Source of the DNA: Bagarius yarrelli
Taxonomy: Eukaryota; Chordata; Actinopteri; Siluriformes; Sisoridae
Length of the DNA stretch: 64,000 nucleotides
Assembly (NCBI GenBank): GCA_005784505.1
Contig: VCAZ01000540.1
Span: forward strand, 409,394 to 473,393
Direction: 5' to 3'
The notes under the pieces: generated by a model
Told to the model about the DNA's origin: nothing
What the model saw: the letters and a program-made list of their open reading frames with translations, nothing else
Databases searched by the model: none
Translations under genes and position numbers: made by a program
Shown here: positions 33,390-44,799 of the stretch, in pieces
Position numbering within the stretch: the stretch's first letter is position 1
Layout: each line of letters starts with the position of its first letter

Positions 33390-34140
33390 AAGCATATTTT
33401 AATGAAATTTTGATTTTTGAGCCGATAAGATTTGACCTAAGCTCTGTTTGTGGTGAGACTAATGTGTCTAATTTATGTTTGTTATTACAAGTTCATATTT
33501 GCATGTATTGAATTTGAGTGACAGTAAAAATACATAGAACCCTTTGTGGAAAATGTTTGCATTGTGTTTAAGGTACTTTTGTTAATGCCTTAATACCTGG
33601 CTATTACAAGTAAACCTGCCCACTGTTAATGGCAGAATTATTGACACCCTTTAAAAAAAAATATATATATAGGGTACACGGGGCTAAATGTGCCCCATTG
33701 TCTAAACATTTTAGTTTGCACTTTAGGATTCCATCGGTGCCCTTTTAATCTTCAATTAACATACTCCACTGCATCATGTGCCTCGCGGTGGCTCAGGCCG
33801 AGGCGGCAATCAAGAATTTAGACTGCCCAATGCCACCCCTTCGCTAACATGCCGGCCTGCATGCTAAGAAATGCTGATGTTTACTCTTGTCCTTGGTTTG
33901 GTTGAAAAAGGCTTTTATTAATCAACAAAAGCTGAAAAGGCTATGGAATCTTTACTTGATTAACTTTGAATACATTTTTAAACCCCTTCCCAAACAAATG
34001 GTCCAAACTACCCCCACCATCCCCAAACAATACATTTTCTACACATTCTGCATGCCATCATAACACCTGTTTACAGTTTAGAATGCTTAAGGCAGACTAG
34101 CATGTTTCCACATAGGGGCATTTCTACGCACACACACTGC
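33390..34140. other. NTMT1 downstream flank, no gene recognised
   Basis: Non-coding. A run ATATATATAT at 33660 is followed by GGTACACGGGGCTAAATGTG, which is repeat-like but unassigned. The segment CTCGCGGTGGCTCAGGCCGA at about 33783 may be a degraded SINE head. Confidence 0.45.
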
Positions 34141-34144
34141 ACAT

Positions 34145-35395
34145 ACAGTGCCTTAAAAATATATTTATACCCCTTGTTTTTTACATTTATTCACCTTACA
34201 ACCACAAACTTAAATGTATTTTATTGAGATTTTATATGATAGACCAACACAGAGTAGCACATAATTATGAAGTGAAAAGAAAATGATATACGGTTTTCAA
34301 AATTTTAAGCAAAATGTGAAAAGTATTTGTATTTAGCCCCCTGTACTCTGATGCCCCTAAATAAAATCCAGTGCAAGTAATTGCCTTCAGAAGTTACCTT
34401 ATTAGTTAAAAGGCCACCTGTGTTTAATTTAATCTCAGCATAATTATGTGCCACTCTGTTGTTCTATAAAGGTCTCAGTGGTTTTTTTTAGAAAACACTA
34501 GTGAACAAACAGCATCATGAAGACCAAGGAACTCACCAGACAGGTCAGGGATAAAGTTGTAAAATTGTTTAAAGCACGGTTAGGTTATAAAATATCCCAA
34601 GCTTTGGACACCTCACGGAAGCACTGTTCAATCCATCATCAAAAAATGGAAAAAGTGTCCCACATTTTCAAACCTAGACATGGCCGTCCACCTAAACTGA
34701 CAGACCAAACAAAAAAAGCACTGGTCAGAGAAGCAGCCAAGAGGCTCATAGTCACTTTGAAGAAACTGCAGAAATCCACAAATCAGGTGGGAGAATCTGT
34801 CCACAGGACAACTATAAGTCTTGTACTCCACAAATCTGGCCTTTATGGAGGAGTGGCAAGAAGAAAGCCATTGTTGAAAGACATAAAAAGTCCGGTTTGC
34901 AGTTTGCCACAAGCCATGTAGGGGACACGTGAAAGAAGGTGCTCCTTTTTAGCCTAAATGCAAAGCGCTATGTGTGGCAGAAATGTAACACTGCTCATAA
35001 ACCACACACACAATCCCCACTGTGAAACATGGTGGTGGAAGCATCATGCTGTGGGGAATGCTTTTTTTTGTCAAGCACAGGTAAGCTGGTAATGGATGGA
35101 GCTAAATACAGGGCAATCCTGGAAGAAAACCTGTTGAAGGCTGCAAAAGACTTCACATTCCAGCAAGGAGATTCACATTCCAGCAAGTTGAATGATCCCA
35201 AGGACATTGACCCTAATCTACAATGGAATGGTTTGGATCAAAGAATATTTATGTGTTAGAATGGCCCAGTCAAAGTCCAGACCTAAATACCATCAAGCAT
35301 CTGTGGCAAGACTTGAAAATTTATGTTCACAGACACTCCCTATCCAAGCTGGCTCAGCCAGAGCTCTTTTTGCAAAGAAGCCTTAATCAACCCTG
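34145..35395 (+). mobile_element. Tc1/mariner transposon, 3' truncated
   Basis: The left end ACAGTGCCTTAAAAATATAT and following 'TATACCCC' match the left end at 51525 (ACAGTGCCTTGAAAAAGTAT). The transposase begins MKTKELTRQVRDKVVKLFKA at 34517 and stays open for 134 codons, covering the two helix-turn-helix units with the GRPPKLT linker. The catalytic part follows in broken frames (for example MVWIKEYLCVRMAQSKSRPK near 35230, corresponding to the SPDLNPIE region). The right terminal repeat is absent. Confidence 0.88.
34517..34921 (+). pseudogene. Tc1 transposase N-terminal part
   Basis: 134 codons open: DNA-binding helices (DKVVKLFKARLGYKISQALD), linker RHGRPPKLTD and second domain (LVREAAKRLIVTLKKLQKST). 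Family proteins are about 340 residues. A stop at 34919 and later indels remove the DDE domain. Dead copy. Confidence 0.85.
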
Positions 35396-35404
35396 CCAAC
35401 CCTG

Positions 35405-35720
35405 AAGATTGTGGGTTCGATTCCTATTTCCACCAAGCTACCACTTTCTCCATTTTCTTACCAATGGAGTTTTGGTTTCTTGCTGCTGTTGCCTCTGGCT
35501 TGCTTAGTTGGGGACTCCTATACTTTTCATTCAGATATCACAGTGTCATACGCATAATTGAAAATTAGTTTAGCGCTTGGCTGTGGTTGTCACAGTTATG
35601 TAAAATATATCAAACATCATAGAGGGCAGCCTTTTGGGGAGAGGCCAGGCCATGCTTACACCCAGGGCATTGCTCCCTATTGGACATCTACTTTATCCTC
35701 ATTTGAGGTGCTTGTACCTT
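35405..35720. other. No gene recognised
   Basis: Contains 'GTGGGTTCGATTCCTATTTC', a tRNA B-box-like phrase right at the end of the Tc1 copy, suggesting a short SINE scrap. Otherwise unassigned. Confidence 0.4.
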
Positions 35721-36133
35721 CTACTGTTGGTAGCCATAGAAATAAGTAATTAATAACCATTTGTAAGTTTGTCTATTTTGCCATGGGATTGCATCTAGTT
35801 CTTCTAAGGCATCCTCCATATAATTGGTAAACTTTAGTTGATTATAGTAAATATACTTAATCCATTCTATATTTTTATTTGGTATAATTATCCACATTAG
35901 GCTCTGGGTCATATGCGCTTTTATTTTGTTTCTTATTTTCTTCCCACCGTAACAATTTTCTGAACTAGTTGTATTCTAGGACATATTTCTTTCCATTTCA
36001 ATGGTGAGGAAGCCAGAAGATAAGGTTTTCCACAAGCCCAAAACAAAACTGCTACTACTACTACAGGACCTGTAATAGTATAGTAATACAAGTATAGTAA
36101 TAATTCTGCACTCCCTGTATAAAGATCAGACAA
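35721..36133 (-). pseudogene. Endogenous retrovirus envelope-like remnant
   Basis: Two minus-strand frames. The upstream one (36133-35933) has a hydrophobic stretch (TITGPVVVVAVLFWACGKPY) followed by a Trp/Pro-containing segment like the surface-to-transmembrane region of fish retroviral envelopes. The downstream one (35912-35721) has ALEELDAIPWQNRQTYKWLL, resembling the heptad-repeat and immunosuppressive-region area of the transmembrane subunit. Stops and frame changes break it. Similarity is judged by eye and moderate. It lies downstream of integrase on the same strand, as expected for env. Confidence 0.45.
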
Positions 36134-36319
36134 TACAGTATATCTCTATTGATGGTAGTTTTCTAAATTAATTTTCATTTCTTTTCTTGCCCCTTGTGCT
36201 TGATGTGTTGGTGCTCTGACAGGAGTATCTGCTTGAAAAGTGTAATGTTTTCTAAATACTATATAGTGGTTTCGTTCCTTGTGAAGTCTCTTAAATCCTA
36301 AATTCCTCTAGGTTTGTTG

Positions 36320-36600
36320 AAACTATTCAATTCAATTTCATTTGCATAGCGCTTTTTACAATGGTCATTGAATGGAAGAGATTATAAGGTGAAAATGAAT
36401 CAGAAATCAGTTTGTCCCTGATGAGAAAGCCAGGGGGCGACGGTAACAAGAAAAAACTCCCTGTGATGGAAAAGCAAGAAACCTTAAGAAGAACCAGACT
36501 CAACCGAAAACCCATCCAGCAGGTCACAGGGAAGGGTCTGACAGGTCCAGAGTGGAAATTGGGTCTGTATTACTGGCAGATCCGTTGTGGCATAAAACCC
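36320..36600 (-). mobile_element. L2-type LINE 3' tail inside the retroviral remnant
   Basis: Begins ATTCAATTCAATTTCATTTG and AGCGCTTTTTACAATGG, then the shared 3' UTR (CAGTTTGTCCCTGATGAG, GAACCAGACTCAAC, AGGTCACAGGGAAGGGTCTG). Only the last about 280 bases are present, inserted between the integrase and envelope-like parts. Confidence 0.85.
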
Positions 36601-36689
36601 CAATTCCCAAAACTTATCTGTTCTATTTTCCTGTTGTTTTTTATTTTCAAGAATTTTATTAACCCTGTGTTGTTGGATTTTTCTGTTTT

Positions 36690-37420
36690 CAAACTTACTT
36701 TGCTGACACTTGTGGAAAGGTTTTCCTTTCCACCTGGAACGCTGTTAGAGTAGCTGCTACAACTTTGTAAGGCCCCTCACCTTGGGTTCATTTCATTTTT
36801 ATCTGAACACTGTCAGGTATACCTGGTCTCCTGGAACAATTCAGCATAAAGTTTCTGTCACTTCACTGAGCTCCTTTCATTTTTTTTAGTAAATAGATGC
36901 TTTATGTATTGTAGTTACTTTCTTCATATAAGACCTAAGTTCCATTTACAATTGTTCTAGGGAAGCACTGACCCTTCGACCTTTGAGCATTTCATTATGG
37001 GTTAAGTACGTGCTTAGTTCACATGCAATAGCTCATTAGTGTGAGAGGTACAGCATCAACCCAGTTAAATTTAGTAATTTCATTGATTTTGTTAAGTTTG
37101 TCCTTGGGGGGATTATTCTTTCAACCATGAAAAGAATAAATTCTGTTCTTTATTGGATGGAATTGGATGGAATTCCAAATCTACTTTTCCTCTTGTAAGA
37201 AATTTGATAACTGCCTAGATACCATATTGGCTGATAGTCCGCTTCTACACAACTACTAAATCTATCTTTTCCTACAAGCTATAACTTTTGCTCCATACTC
37301 TCTTTAATATGTCCACATAATCCTTCACCAAGTGTTTAATTGTCCCTCTTGTATTGCTGTTCCTTTTCTAATGTTATTTTTTGCATATATTTCACACAAG
37401 GAATAAAATTAATCTACCAT
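36690..37420 (-). pseudogene. Endogenous retrovirus integrase remnant
   Basis: Minus strand: zinc-binding region with LCEIYAKNNIRKGTA near 37350 (the second Cys of the CxxC pair reads Tyr), NRTL-KDKLNKI-like segment near 37130, FNWVDAVPLTLMSYCM near 37060, and QGEGPYKVVAATLTAFQVER near 36770, which is the C-terminal domain signature of gamma/epsilon-type integrases (family form: GPYKVVLATPTAVQV). Numerous stops. The order of blocks is that of integrase in the minus direction. Confidence 0.7.
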
Positions 37421-37922
37421 GGCCTGTAAATAGAGACCAATACCCTTGTTGTTTGATTTTTTTTTTTTTATAACCTCTTCTTATAACCTCCCCTCCCCGC
37501 ATTTGTAATTAAAATTGTTTGAGTCAAGTTGGTGCAAGGGTTTGTCGTGTGTGAATGTCTTTCTTACCTCCCCTTGGGTGCCACATAGTGTTTGTATAGG
37601 CCTGCTTGCTGTTGAATCCAAATAATATCCAACTGGGGCTGTGGCTCTATAACAACTATTGGAGCATTAATTGCTGCCTGACTTTCTGAGCCAAAATGAT
37701 TTGTAAAATCATAGCAGTTTGGTGATGTTTAACTTGAATGATGTCAAACAAGAACAATAATTTTTTAAGAAAAACTCTTGAAAAATGCCATGTCACCACT
37801 TTCCACCACTTTTGTATTTAACTAGTCATCTCTCTCTCCTGGATTAGCATTAGTGTGGAAGTAGTAGGTCACTCTTCAAATACTTTAAGTACATACTTTC
37901 AAAAAAACATTTAAATTATAAA

Positions 37923-37957
37923 CTGCTCCTGTGTCTGCTAACAGAGTGTTTTTCCTT
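37923..37957 (-). pseudogene. Retroviral aspartic protease active-site remnant
   Basis: The minus strand reads NTLLADTGAVYNLN, with the D-T-G-A active-site motif of retroviral proteases and the preceding Leu-Leu-Ala. It lies upstream (in minus direction) of the integrase. Only about 15 codons are recognisable. Confidence 0.55.
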
Positions 37958-38458
37958 CTATTTTAACATAAAGCAGGTTTCAGACCAGCATTAGTTGTTA
38001 AAAATAGTAACTGATTATCCCTTATAGGATAAGGGTTTACCAGGTCTAAAGATGGACCTTAAAAAAGCTACTGCCACTTTTTCCCCAGGTGGGTGGTGTC
38101 ATAGATTGTGGGGCACATTGCCTTATGCCCATTCTTTCAAACCCAGCACACATTCAGTGGAAAGTTAACACAAATGTCTCTTCCTCTTTGAGGCACTTTT
38201 CCTTTCCACGCTCTCTGCTTTGGTTGTTAAGCATAAACTTCTGACTACTGATTTGCATCAGGAGTGTGTGCTGCAGTTGGTATCATTGCTGTAAATAGAA
38301 ATAGCTAAGTAATAAGGTGGTATATTGTCCTGGAATTTTGTCTAAGAGAAAAATACAGCCCAGGCTGACAACAGAACAATCGGACAAAACACTAAAGTAA
38401 AAATAAATCAAAAACATTATTTTGGAACTTTCAAATGGAGCTTTCGGTCAGCAAAAAG

Positions 38459-38690
38459 TCTAGCTCTGTGTCGAAGGAAAAGCACATAAATTGTGCAGTT
38501 TTACACTATCTTACCCGTTATTAGTATACAAAACATGCAGCTATCACAGTTCTTAGAGTTCCAGAACAGATGCTTTTTTTTTTTTATTACTCCCACATGC
38601 ACACCTACTGACACATTCACATTGTTCTTAACTAAATGTCATGTACATCTTATCACCTGAATCAAACAGTTACTAACACGATTAAGACAG
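38459..38690 (-). repeat. Direct repeat, copy 1 (possible LTR piece)
   Basis: Shares with 41820-42055 the ordered segments CTAGCTCT, GGAAAAGCAC, ATACA(A)AACATGC, GTTCT...AGA(A)GATGCTTTTT, CATGCACAC, CTGACACATTCA(C/A)ATTGTTC and CTTATCACCTGAATCAA. Divergent but colinear. Flanks retroviral RT sequence on one side and protease on the other. Confidence 0.75.
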
Positions 38691-39564
38691 CAAAGCAATA
38701 AAAAAAATTTATTCTTCTAACTTAACTTAAGTTTTTTGTTTTTTATATTGTGTCGTTGTCATCATCAGTAGGCTCTGGGCCGTTTGTGCAGGATCAGGTG
38801 GAAAGTTGATGTCATCGGGGTGGAAAGTCGATGTCATCTGGGTTTCCAAAGTGCTGCATTTTTTCCCCACTCCTTCATTGCATTCTGGTTTTGGTTCTAT
38901 TTCTTGTCACAGAAACTGGTATTGTGTTGAAGGCTGTATTTGGCACACTGAAAACGCATGTCGTCGTTCGTCCCGTGTATGGTGACAACCAGATCTTGTC
39001 ATAGGTGCTCACTCAGAAGGGCCATACTTCAGAGAGAAGGCTTACCCTGCTGCCTGCTCAACATTAGGGAAGTATAATTGGTTTTTGTAGTATTTGTTTC
39101 TCACCTTTCCTCCCCTTTTGTCACCGGTTTTGAGACGAGGGGCCATAGTCTTAGGCTTTCCCTCCCCTTTGTAAATGGTCTTACTCCCCATTGTCTTAGC
39201 TCTCTGCAGCAGCACTTCGAGCATGGTGGTTTCACTTCGAATTGTTCAACAAAATGGTTTCTGTAAGATGATCTTGCACAGCAGTGTGGAGGTGCACAGT
39301 GTGGAGGTGATTACGGGTAGTTCTTTTATAACACAATATGTTTGGATTTAAGCTTTCTTTGTCTGCTTTAGGCTATAACTGCAAGTAGGGGCACTGGCAC
39401 AGCAGAAATTTTTTCTCAATTGGAGGTTCAGATCAGATGTAATGCTTCTCTTTCTCTTCTTTTCTCAGCTCCTGCTGAACTCCTTCCCAAGCTCATTTCT
39501 CAATTCTCTGTTGTCTCTTTTCTCATCCCTTGCCACTCTGATGAGTCCTGACTTGGTACAGGCA

Positions 39565-39705
39565 CGCACTCATTTTGTTTTTCAATTTTTTCTCCTAAGT
39601 CCCTTCCCCCAGTCATAACATTCTCCGTCTCCTTCTCCACTCACATGGCGCACTCATTTTGTTTTTTCAATTTTTTCTCCTAAAGTCCCTTATAACAATC
39701 CACTC
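39565..39705 (+). repeat. Tandem duplication, unit about 82 bases
   Basis: The segment CGCACTCATTTTGTTTTTCA plus ATTTTTTCTCCTAA and CCACTCACATGGCGCACTC occurs twice in a row, the second copy shortened. Confidence 0.8.
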
Positions 39706-40195
39706 ACATGGCGCACTCCGTCACATGTACTGTCTTTCACCTGTTTGTAAATATCAGAAAAAACAGAAGACAAATTTCCCCAATAATTTAGCATTTCATT
39801 TTTACATTCACCAGTATATGGTCGCGCCTCTCTGGGGTGTCCCACTCCCGTGTTCATTGGCCTGGGAAAAAAGAATTTCAAATTGGCTTAGATTATTATG
39901 GTTTATCATGCGGGAGCGCATGTGCATCAACACAATTGGGAGGGCTTTTTACCCATTTCGAGAATGTTTCTACAATTTCTACATAAAAAACATAACGTTT
40001 TTTTTTCCCTCACTAAGTGAAATCAATAAAAATCTGTATGTAATCTATCTGTAGATGTTCAAAGGGTTTGGGTGGTGTGGGATATTCACAAACTTGTGCT
40101 GTTCTCTAAACTGTTATGTCTCGCCCTACATTATTCATAGCACAAACCATGCAGCATTCATAAAAATCTTGAAAGAATATTAAAAGAAGTCTTTT

Positions 40196-40400
40196 GTGAA
40201 CCAGTACTTATGTTATCCGTTCCCATCCCCATTTGGGGGGCCCTTATCTAGAGTGGATTACATTTATCTCTTATATACACAACTGAGAAAATGGGGGTTA
40301 AAGGCCTTGCTAAAGGGCTCCAGAAGTGGCTTGATGCTGCTGGGATTCGAACTTTCTGGTATCAGTCCAACACCTTAACCACTAAGCCACAGTAAACACG
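40196..40400 (-). repeat. tRNA-type SINE, reverse copy
   Basis: The reverse strand has a tRNA-like head with GTGGCTTAGTGGTTAAGGTG and a B-box-like GTTCGAATCCCAGCAGC, then the body with GCAAGGCCTTTAACCCC. Similar in design to the SINE at 2050-2255. Confidence 0.7.
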
Positions 40401-41412
40401 GCTTGCCATTTGGCCCCTACCCCATTTGTTAAGGCTGCGGAAGAAAGAAACATTTTAGTCATGTAAAAAAACATCTTCCAATTCTCATTTTTGCTAATTA
40501 TTTAGCAGCCACATCCGCTTTGACATTTTCTGTTGAAATTGGATCATTGATGCTCAAATTAACAACAGTAATCCAATTTTAACAGAAAATGTAAAAACAA
40601 TACCTGGTTGTAAATGTATTACGTACTAAGGTTGTAAACATCCATATTGTCCCAAAGTCATATAATACCCTGAATGAATATTTTCTGTCAGTGTACACCG
40701 TGAGTGTTTTTTAGTTAGCTAGCTTACAGGCCGATCCTGAAACTAACACTTTATGTTGTGGTACTACTGCATTTTCCACACAATTGTCCTGACTTTAAGT
40801 CTCTTAATAGTGGAACCATCCACAAACAGTTGTAAGTCAGGGTTAGTTAGAGCCACGTCCTCCAGATCTGGTCTCGGACTGCAGACTTAATTAACCAACT
40901 GTACACAACCGTGTTGCAACAGTCATGTAAGCTTTATATATATATTTGTTCTTAACAGTTGCGACATCGCATTGGTACCAATAAAATTCAATTGCTGTAA
41001 CTCACAATGTGTCAAGATGCTTGTACTGCTTCTTCTGTTGCAACTACTGTTCTTAAACACAGAGAGAACTGCAGCTAATGGATCCAATTATGCAATAGAC
41101 CTCAATTTTTTCCCCATACTTCTGCAGAAGCATAAAGGTTGTGTATCCATTTTTCTCATCTACTGTCTGAGTAAATGATTTTTTTCTGGGTGTGAAATGC
41201 TTAATATGGGCGTGGACTGTAAGACAATTTTCAACTGGTTAAAAGCTGTTTTTGCAGTCTTAAGTTATTTTATCATATGCAAAAAGGCCTTTCCCATGAG
41301 CAATTGCACTCAGTGGTGCCTCAAGCACAGCTTAATCACAGCCTCAAGCACAACTTAGACACACACGTCTATAAATGACGTCAGCTGTTTTTGTGATTGG
41401 TTTTGGAATTTT

Positions 41413-41619
41413 TCAAATAGCTTCTAATCTGTTTGAGTCAAATTTTTTACCTTTAGCTGAAGTCAGAAGGCCTAAAAATGTAATTGTAGTTTGGACAAAC
41501 TGTAACTTCGAGAGGTTTGTCTTGTGTCCCTCATCAGTATATTTTTCACACTGTTCCTCTGTGGGTATGGCCAATAAGCAATCATCTACATACTTTAACA
41601 GTGTGGACCCCGTGGTCAT
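41413..41619 (-). pseudogene. Endogenous retrovirus reverse transcriptase fragment
   Basis: A 68-codon minus-strand frame carries LLKYVDDCLLAIPTEEQCEK, including the Y-V-D-D active site of retroviral polymerases, followed by LSKLQFVQTTITFLGLLTSA, the next conserved block (family form: SKLQLCQTEVTYLGH). Only this short palm segment was recognised. It stands at higher coordinates than the protease remnant, the opposite of pol gene order on this strand. Confidence 0.8.
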
Positions 41620-41819
41620 AGCAGGCTAGTTTTTAATGCTGTATTGTTGATTCTGTAACCAAATTACAAAATTTCCTGCTCTAAAAATGGAGAACTCCTT
41701 GCATTTTATTATAAAAGTGTAAATATTTTGAATAAATACCTTGCAGTGTTTAATCAGTGGAAATTTGCGTAAGCATTTCTGTATTGCAATGCATAGAAAA
41801 GTAGTCTGACTCACCCTAG

Positions 41820-42055
41820 TCTAGCTCTTTTTTGAGGGAAAAGCACCCTGATGTCTTCGTGTACCAGGTTTTTGGATGCATGAATTAAAGTCTTTCACCC
41901 ATTAACATTATACAGAACATGCCCAGTTCTCAGAAGAGATGCTTTTTATCTTCCCTCTTACATGCACACTTAACTGCTGACACATTCAAATTGTTCTTAA
42001 CTAAGTGTCAAGTATAATGTAAAATGTCATCTTATCACCTGAATCAACTTAGAAA
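41820..42055 (-). repeat. Direct repeat, copy 2 (possible LTR piece)
   Basis: Colinear partner of 38459-38690. If these are LTR remnants, the reverse transcriptase piece lies between them and the protease-integrase-envelope pieces lie beyond the left one. Confidence 0.75.
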
Positions 42056-42369
42056 TATAAAATAGAGCAATGGTCAGTTAAAACAAAAATTTAAAAAAAT
42101 CTTCCATTACATTAAAATAGAACAGGAACAAAAACCTTCATTACAATATTTACCGGCGTACCTACTGACATCTGCTCTAATTTTCTCTTTCTTTTTTATT
42201 TTAGTGTTAGGGCATAGCTTGTGTAAACAATGTGGCCAGCAAGGGATATCCTTCAGGATCTCCTTCTTTTTCCTGTCTCTATAATTTCAGCTGTCTCTGA
42301 TTGTAAAGGTTGGGTTGCCTGCTTCGCTTAGCTGCTCACCCATCATTGCCTTTGGGTCAACCCTAGTTG

Positions 42370-43190
42370 GAACCTTACCTGATCTCTACCGAGGATCCAT
42401 CGATGTTCAGTGGAGAGTGGTCGCTCTTAACTATCTCCTTAGTCTTGTCGACGTTTAGAGACAGGTTGTTGGCTCTACACCAGGCTGTTAGCCGTTACAC
42501 ATCCTCTATGTATGCTGTCTCATCGTTTTTTCTGATGGGACGCAGCATGATCGTGAACAGCAGTGGACCGAGCACACAGCCCTGTGGGGCCCCAGTGCTC
42601 AGTATGATGGTGCTGGGGAAGCTGCTATCTGGACAGACTGAGGTCTTTTAGTCAGAAAGTCCAGAATCCAGTTGCAGAGGGAGGTGTTTAGGCCCAGCAG
42701 GCTCAGTTTCTTGTTTAGGTGCTGAGGGCACGCTTTGCCTCTCTGATGGCTCCAAACTGGCCTGGCTGTTTTTAGGGCTGCCTTGTCCTTTGCCCTGAAG
42801 GTGAAGCCCCTGGACTTGAGCAGGGCACACACCTTTGTGGTCATCCACGGTTTCTGGTTGGAGCATGTTGTGATGGTTTTGGAGACAGTCATGTCATCAA
42901 TGCACTTGTCGATATAGCTGATCACTGATGTCGAAACAAAGACACAACAGTTTCTAAATTCACGCTGTGATGTCTGCTGGAGTCGGATATAGTCCAGTTT
43001 ATTGTCCAGGGACAATATGTCTCACACATCATCATGCAGGTAGGTTGTGGCATGATTATTATATTTTAAGAACGTCTGGTGGTCGTATACATGTGCCATT
43101 TTTGGTCGGGCTAAAAACATAAATAGCACCATTTTGGATCCGGAGTGGCTGTTGCGTGCTACTGCCGCGCCGCCATCTTGGAACATCTAG
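42370..43190 (-). mobile_element. Rex1/L2-like LINE, internally deleted
   Basis: The 5' end is at about 43190, where the minus strand reads CCAAGATGGCGGCGCGGCAG, the same start as the copy ending at 15505. The frame 43015-42599 contains LDNKLDYIRLQQTSQREF, YIDKCIDDMTVSKTI, NQKPWMTTKVCALLKSRGFT and then jumps to LNKKLSLLGLNTSLCNWILD and FLTKRPQSVQIA. Later pieces give a TAWCR-type block and DPSMFSGEWSLL in the opposite frame. Endonuclease and polymerase cores are missing. Confidence 0.85.
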
Positions 43191-43389
43191 ATTTTAACTA
43201 GTCATTCACAAAAAGTGCTTTTGCAGAAAGGGACCTGATATCTACAAAATCAACCTTTATCTTTGTTTCTCTGTATTGCATAAATTATTTATTTGTAGAA
43301 CATCAATTAAATTGTTTCTATTAAGCTGGTTTGGATATTTATTGTATTTTCTAGTTTGAGGAACAGACACTGTCTCTATAGTGTGATCT

Positions 43390-44350
43390 CAGTGAAATCT
43401 CTCAGTGGTATCTCAGTGATATATCTATGTGCTGGAAAATAATTGTATTCTGTGACGGCTGTGAGGTGAGACGGCTAGCAGACAGTCGGTTAAGCCAGTC
43501 TGTCTGGTTCCTGAACTCGGCTCCAGTTAGTAAAATGCCAACTATAACACTATGTGCCAAATTTCTAGAGAGAAGAGCGGCACCACCCCAGGAAGGATGA
43601 ATACCATGTATCATCAGGTCAGGTCTGCCCGAAAACTCATCCGATTGTCTATGAGAACTGTTATTTTGCGGGCACTATTTAGACATCCAGCTATTCAGTG
43701 ATGACAATCTGCTATGGATCTCTACCATGGTAAGCAGGGAGGGGACCAGAGCAGATTACGTGTCTGACATCGTTCTTGCAATTTCACACACCTCTTAAAA
43801 ATTATTTTCAGTGATCTTTGACTGGCGAAGTCGAACATCATTAGCGCCGGCGTAAATAATGATTTTACTGAATTCATGTTTAGCTGTAGCCAGCACTAAA
43901 TTTGCCAAGATTAGCTCCTGCACTCTGGCTCCTGCTAAACATTGGACTGTGGCAGCTGGAGTCTTAATTTTCACGTTCCGTACAATAGAATCGCAAATAA
44001 CTAAAGTCTATCGTTTCTCAATGCGTGCATCACTGAGTGGGGAGAACCTGTTTGATGTTTTGGTTAGAAATGAAGAGCGGTGTTTTGACACAAGACTATA
44101 CAGCCTCACGGTCATCCAGTTGCCCTGATGCACGAGCTCTAGAACTGGAAACGGATTCCCTGAGCTAGTCGCGTACAAACCGAATCTACTGCACTATGCA
44201 CTCAGGAAAGAAGAAAACAATAGTATATGCAAACAGAAACGCGACAAAAAACCCAAATAACAAGCTGGCTAATGAATGCTAACGTGCTACACACACGATT
44301 TTAAATTAACAGCGAATGTCCGAAAAGTTTTGATGGGAAAAATATGGTAA
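43390..44350 (-). pseudogene. LINE ORF1 fragment with SGNH-esterase motifs (second copy)
   Basis: The minus strand reads IIYAGANDVRLRQSKI (GxND block, near 43850), then in another frame DLMIHGIHPSWGGAALLSRN (the Asp-x-x-His block area, with IHGIHP in place of RDGVHP) and LAHSVIVGILLTG. The order matches the ORF1 at 7848-8755. The frames are broken and the first block (GDS) was not found; the Asp of the last block appears changed. Confidence 0.75.
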
Positions 44351-44359
44351 GATTTAAGT

Positions 44360-44680
44360 TAGGTTTTGTTGATTTAATCAACAGAGAGTGAAAATATATA
44401 ACAACTTTTATTGTTGTGTAAAAGTTGAAGACATATTGTAAAAGGTATAAAAAGGTACCACTGTGGTGTCATCTGCGAACATAACAATTTCCCCCATCAT
44501 ACACCATAGCTTCTGCCAGGATCTCAGCATGCCTGGCAGACATATCATCATGGATGGAAGCTCACTAGCTGAAACTCAATTCTTGCAAAAACAAACTACT
44601 TTTTATCCTATCTGACTTGTCCTTAACTCCCCATATCTGACTCGTCCCCAAATCACCTTGGACAATCAATTCTATATTTA
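44360..44680. other. No gene recognised
   Basis: AT-rich spacer between the ORF1 fragment and a SINE tail. Contains ACCACTGTGGTGTCATCTGCGAACAT (44459), a shred of the Rex1/L2-like LINE reverse transcriptase region. Confidence 0.45.
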
Positions 44681-44689
44681 CATTTACAT

Positions 44690-44765
44690 TCACAGCATTT
44701 GGCAGATGCCCTTATTCAGAGCTTATCCAGAGCAGATTTATACAACTGGGCAATTAGGGGTTGAA
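44690..44765 (-). repeat. SINE 3' tail, reverse copy
   Basis: CACAGCATTTGGCAGATGCC and CAGAGCAGATTTATACAAC match the tail of the SINE at 2050-2255 in reverse. Confidence 0.75.
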
Positions 44766-44799
44766 CATGCTGTAAATGTTAATGTAACAATGCTGTTTG

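Larger units (their letters stand above)
37960..41412. other. Unassigned region within retroviral debris
   Basis: No gene recognised. It contains the direct repeat at 38459-38690, an internal near-duplication of GTGGAAAGT(T/C)GATGTCATC at 38800-38840, a tandem duplication at 39565-39705 and a SINE at 40196-40400. A 60-codon basic minus-strand frame at 39042-39224 is unassigned. Nothing resembles the reverse transcriptase expected between protease and integrase. Confidence 0.45.

Noticed and set aside
39042..39224. Basic 60-codon minus-strand frame as a retroviral nucleocapsid
   Set aside because: No Cys-His knuckle and no similarity beyond being Lys/Gly-rich.
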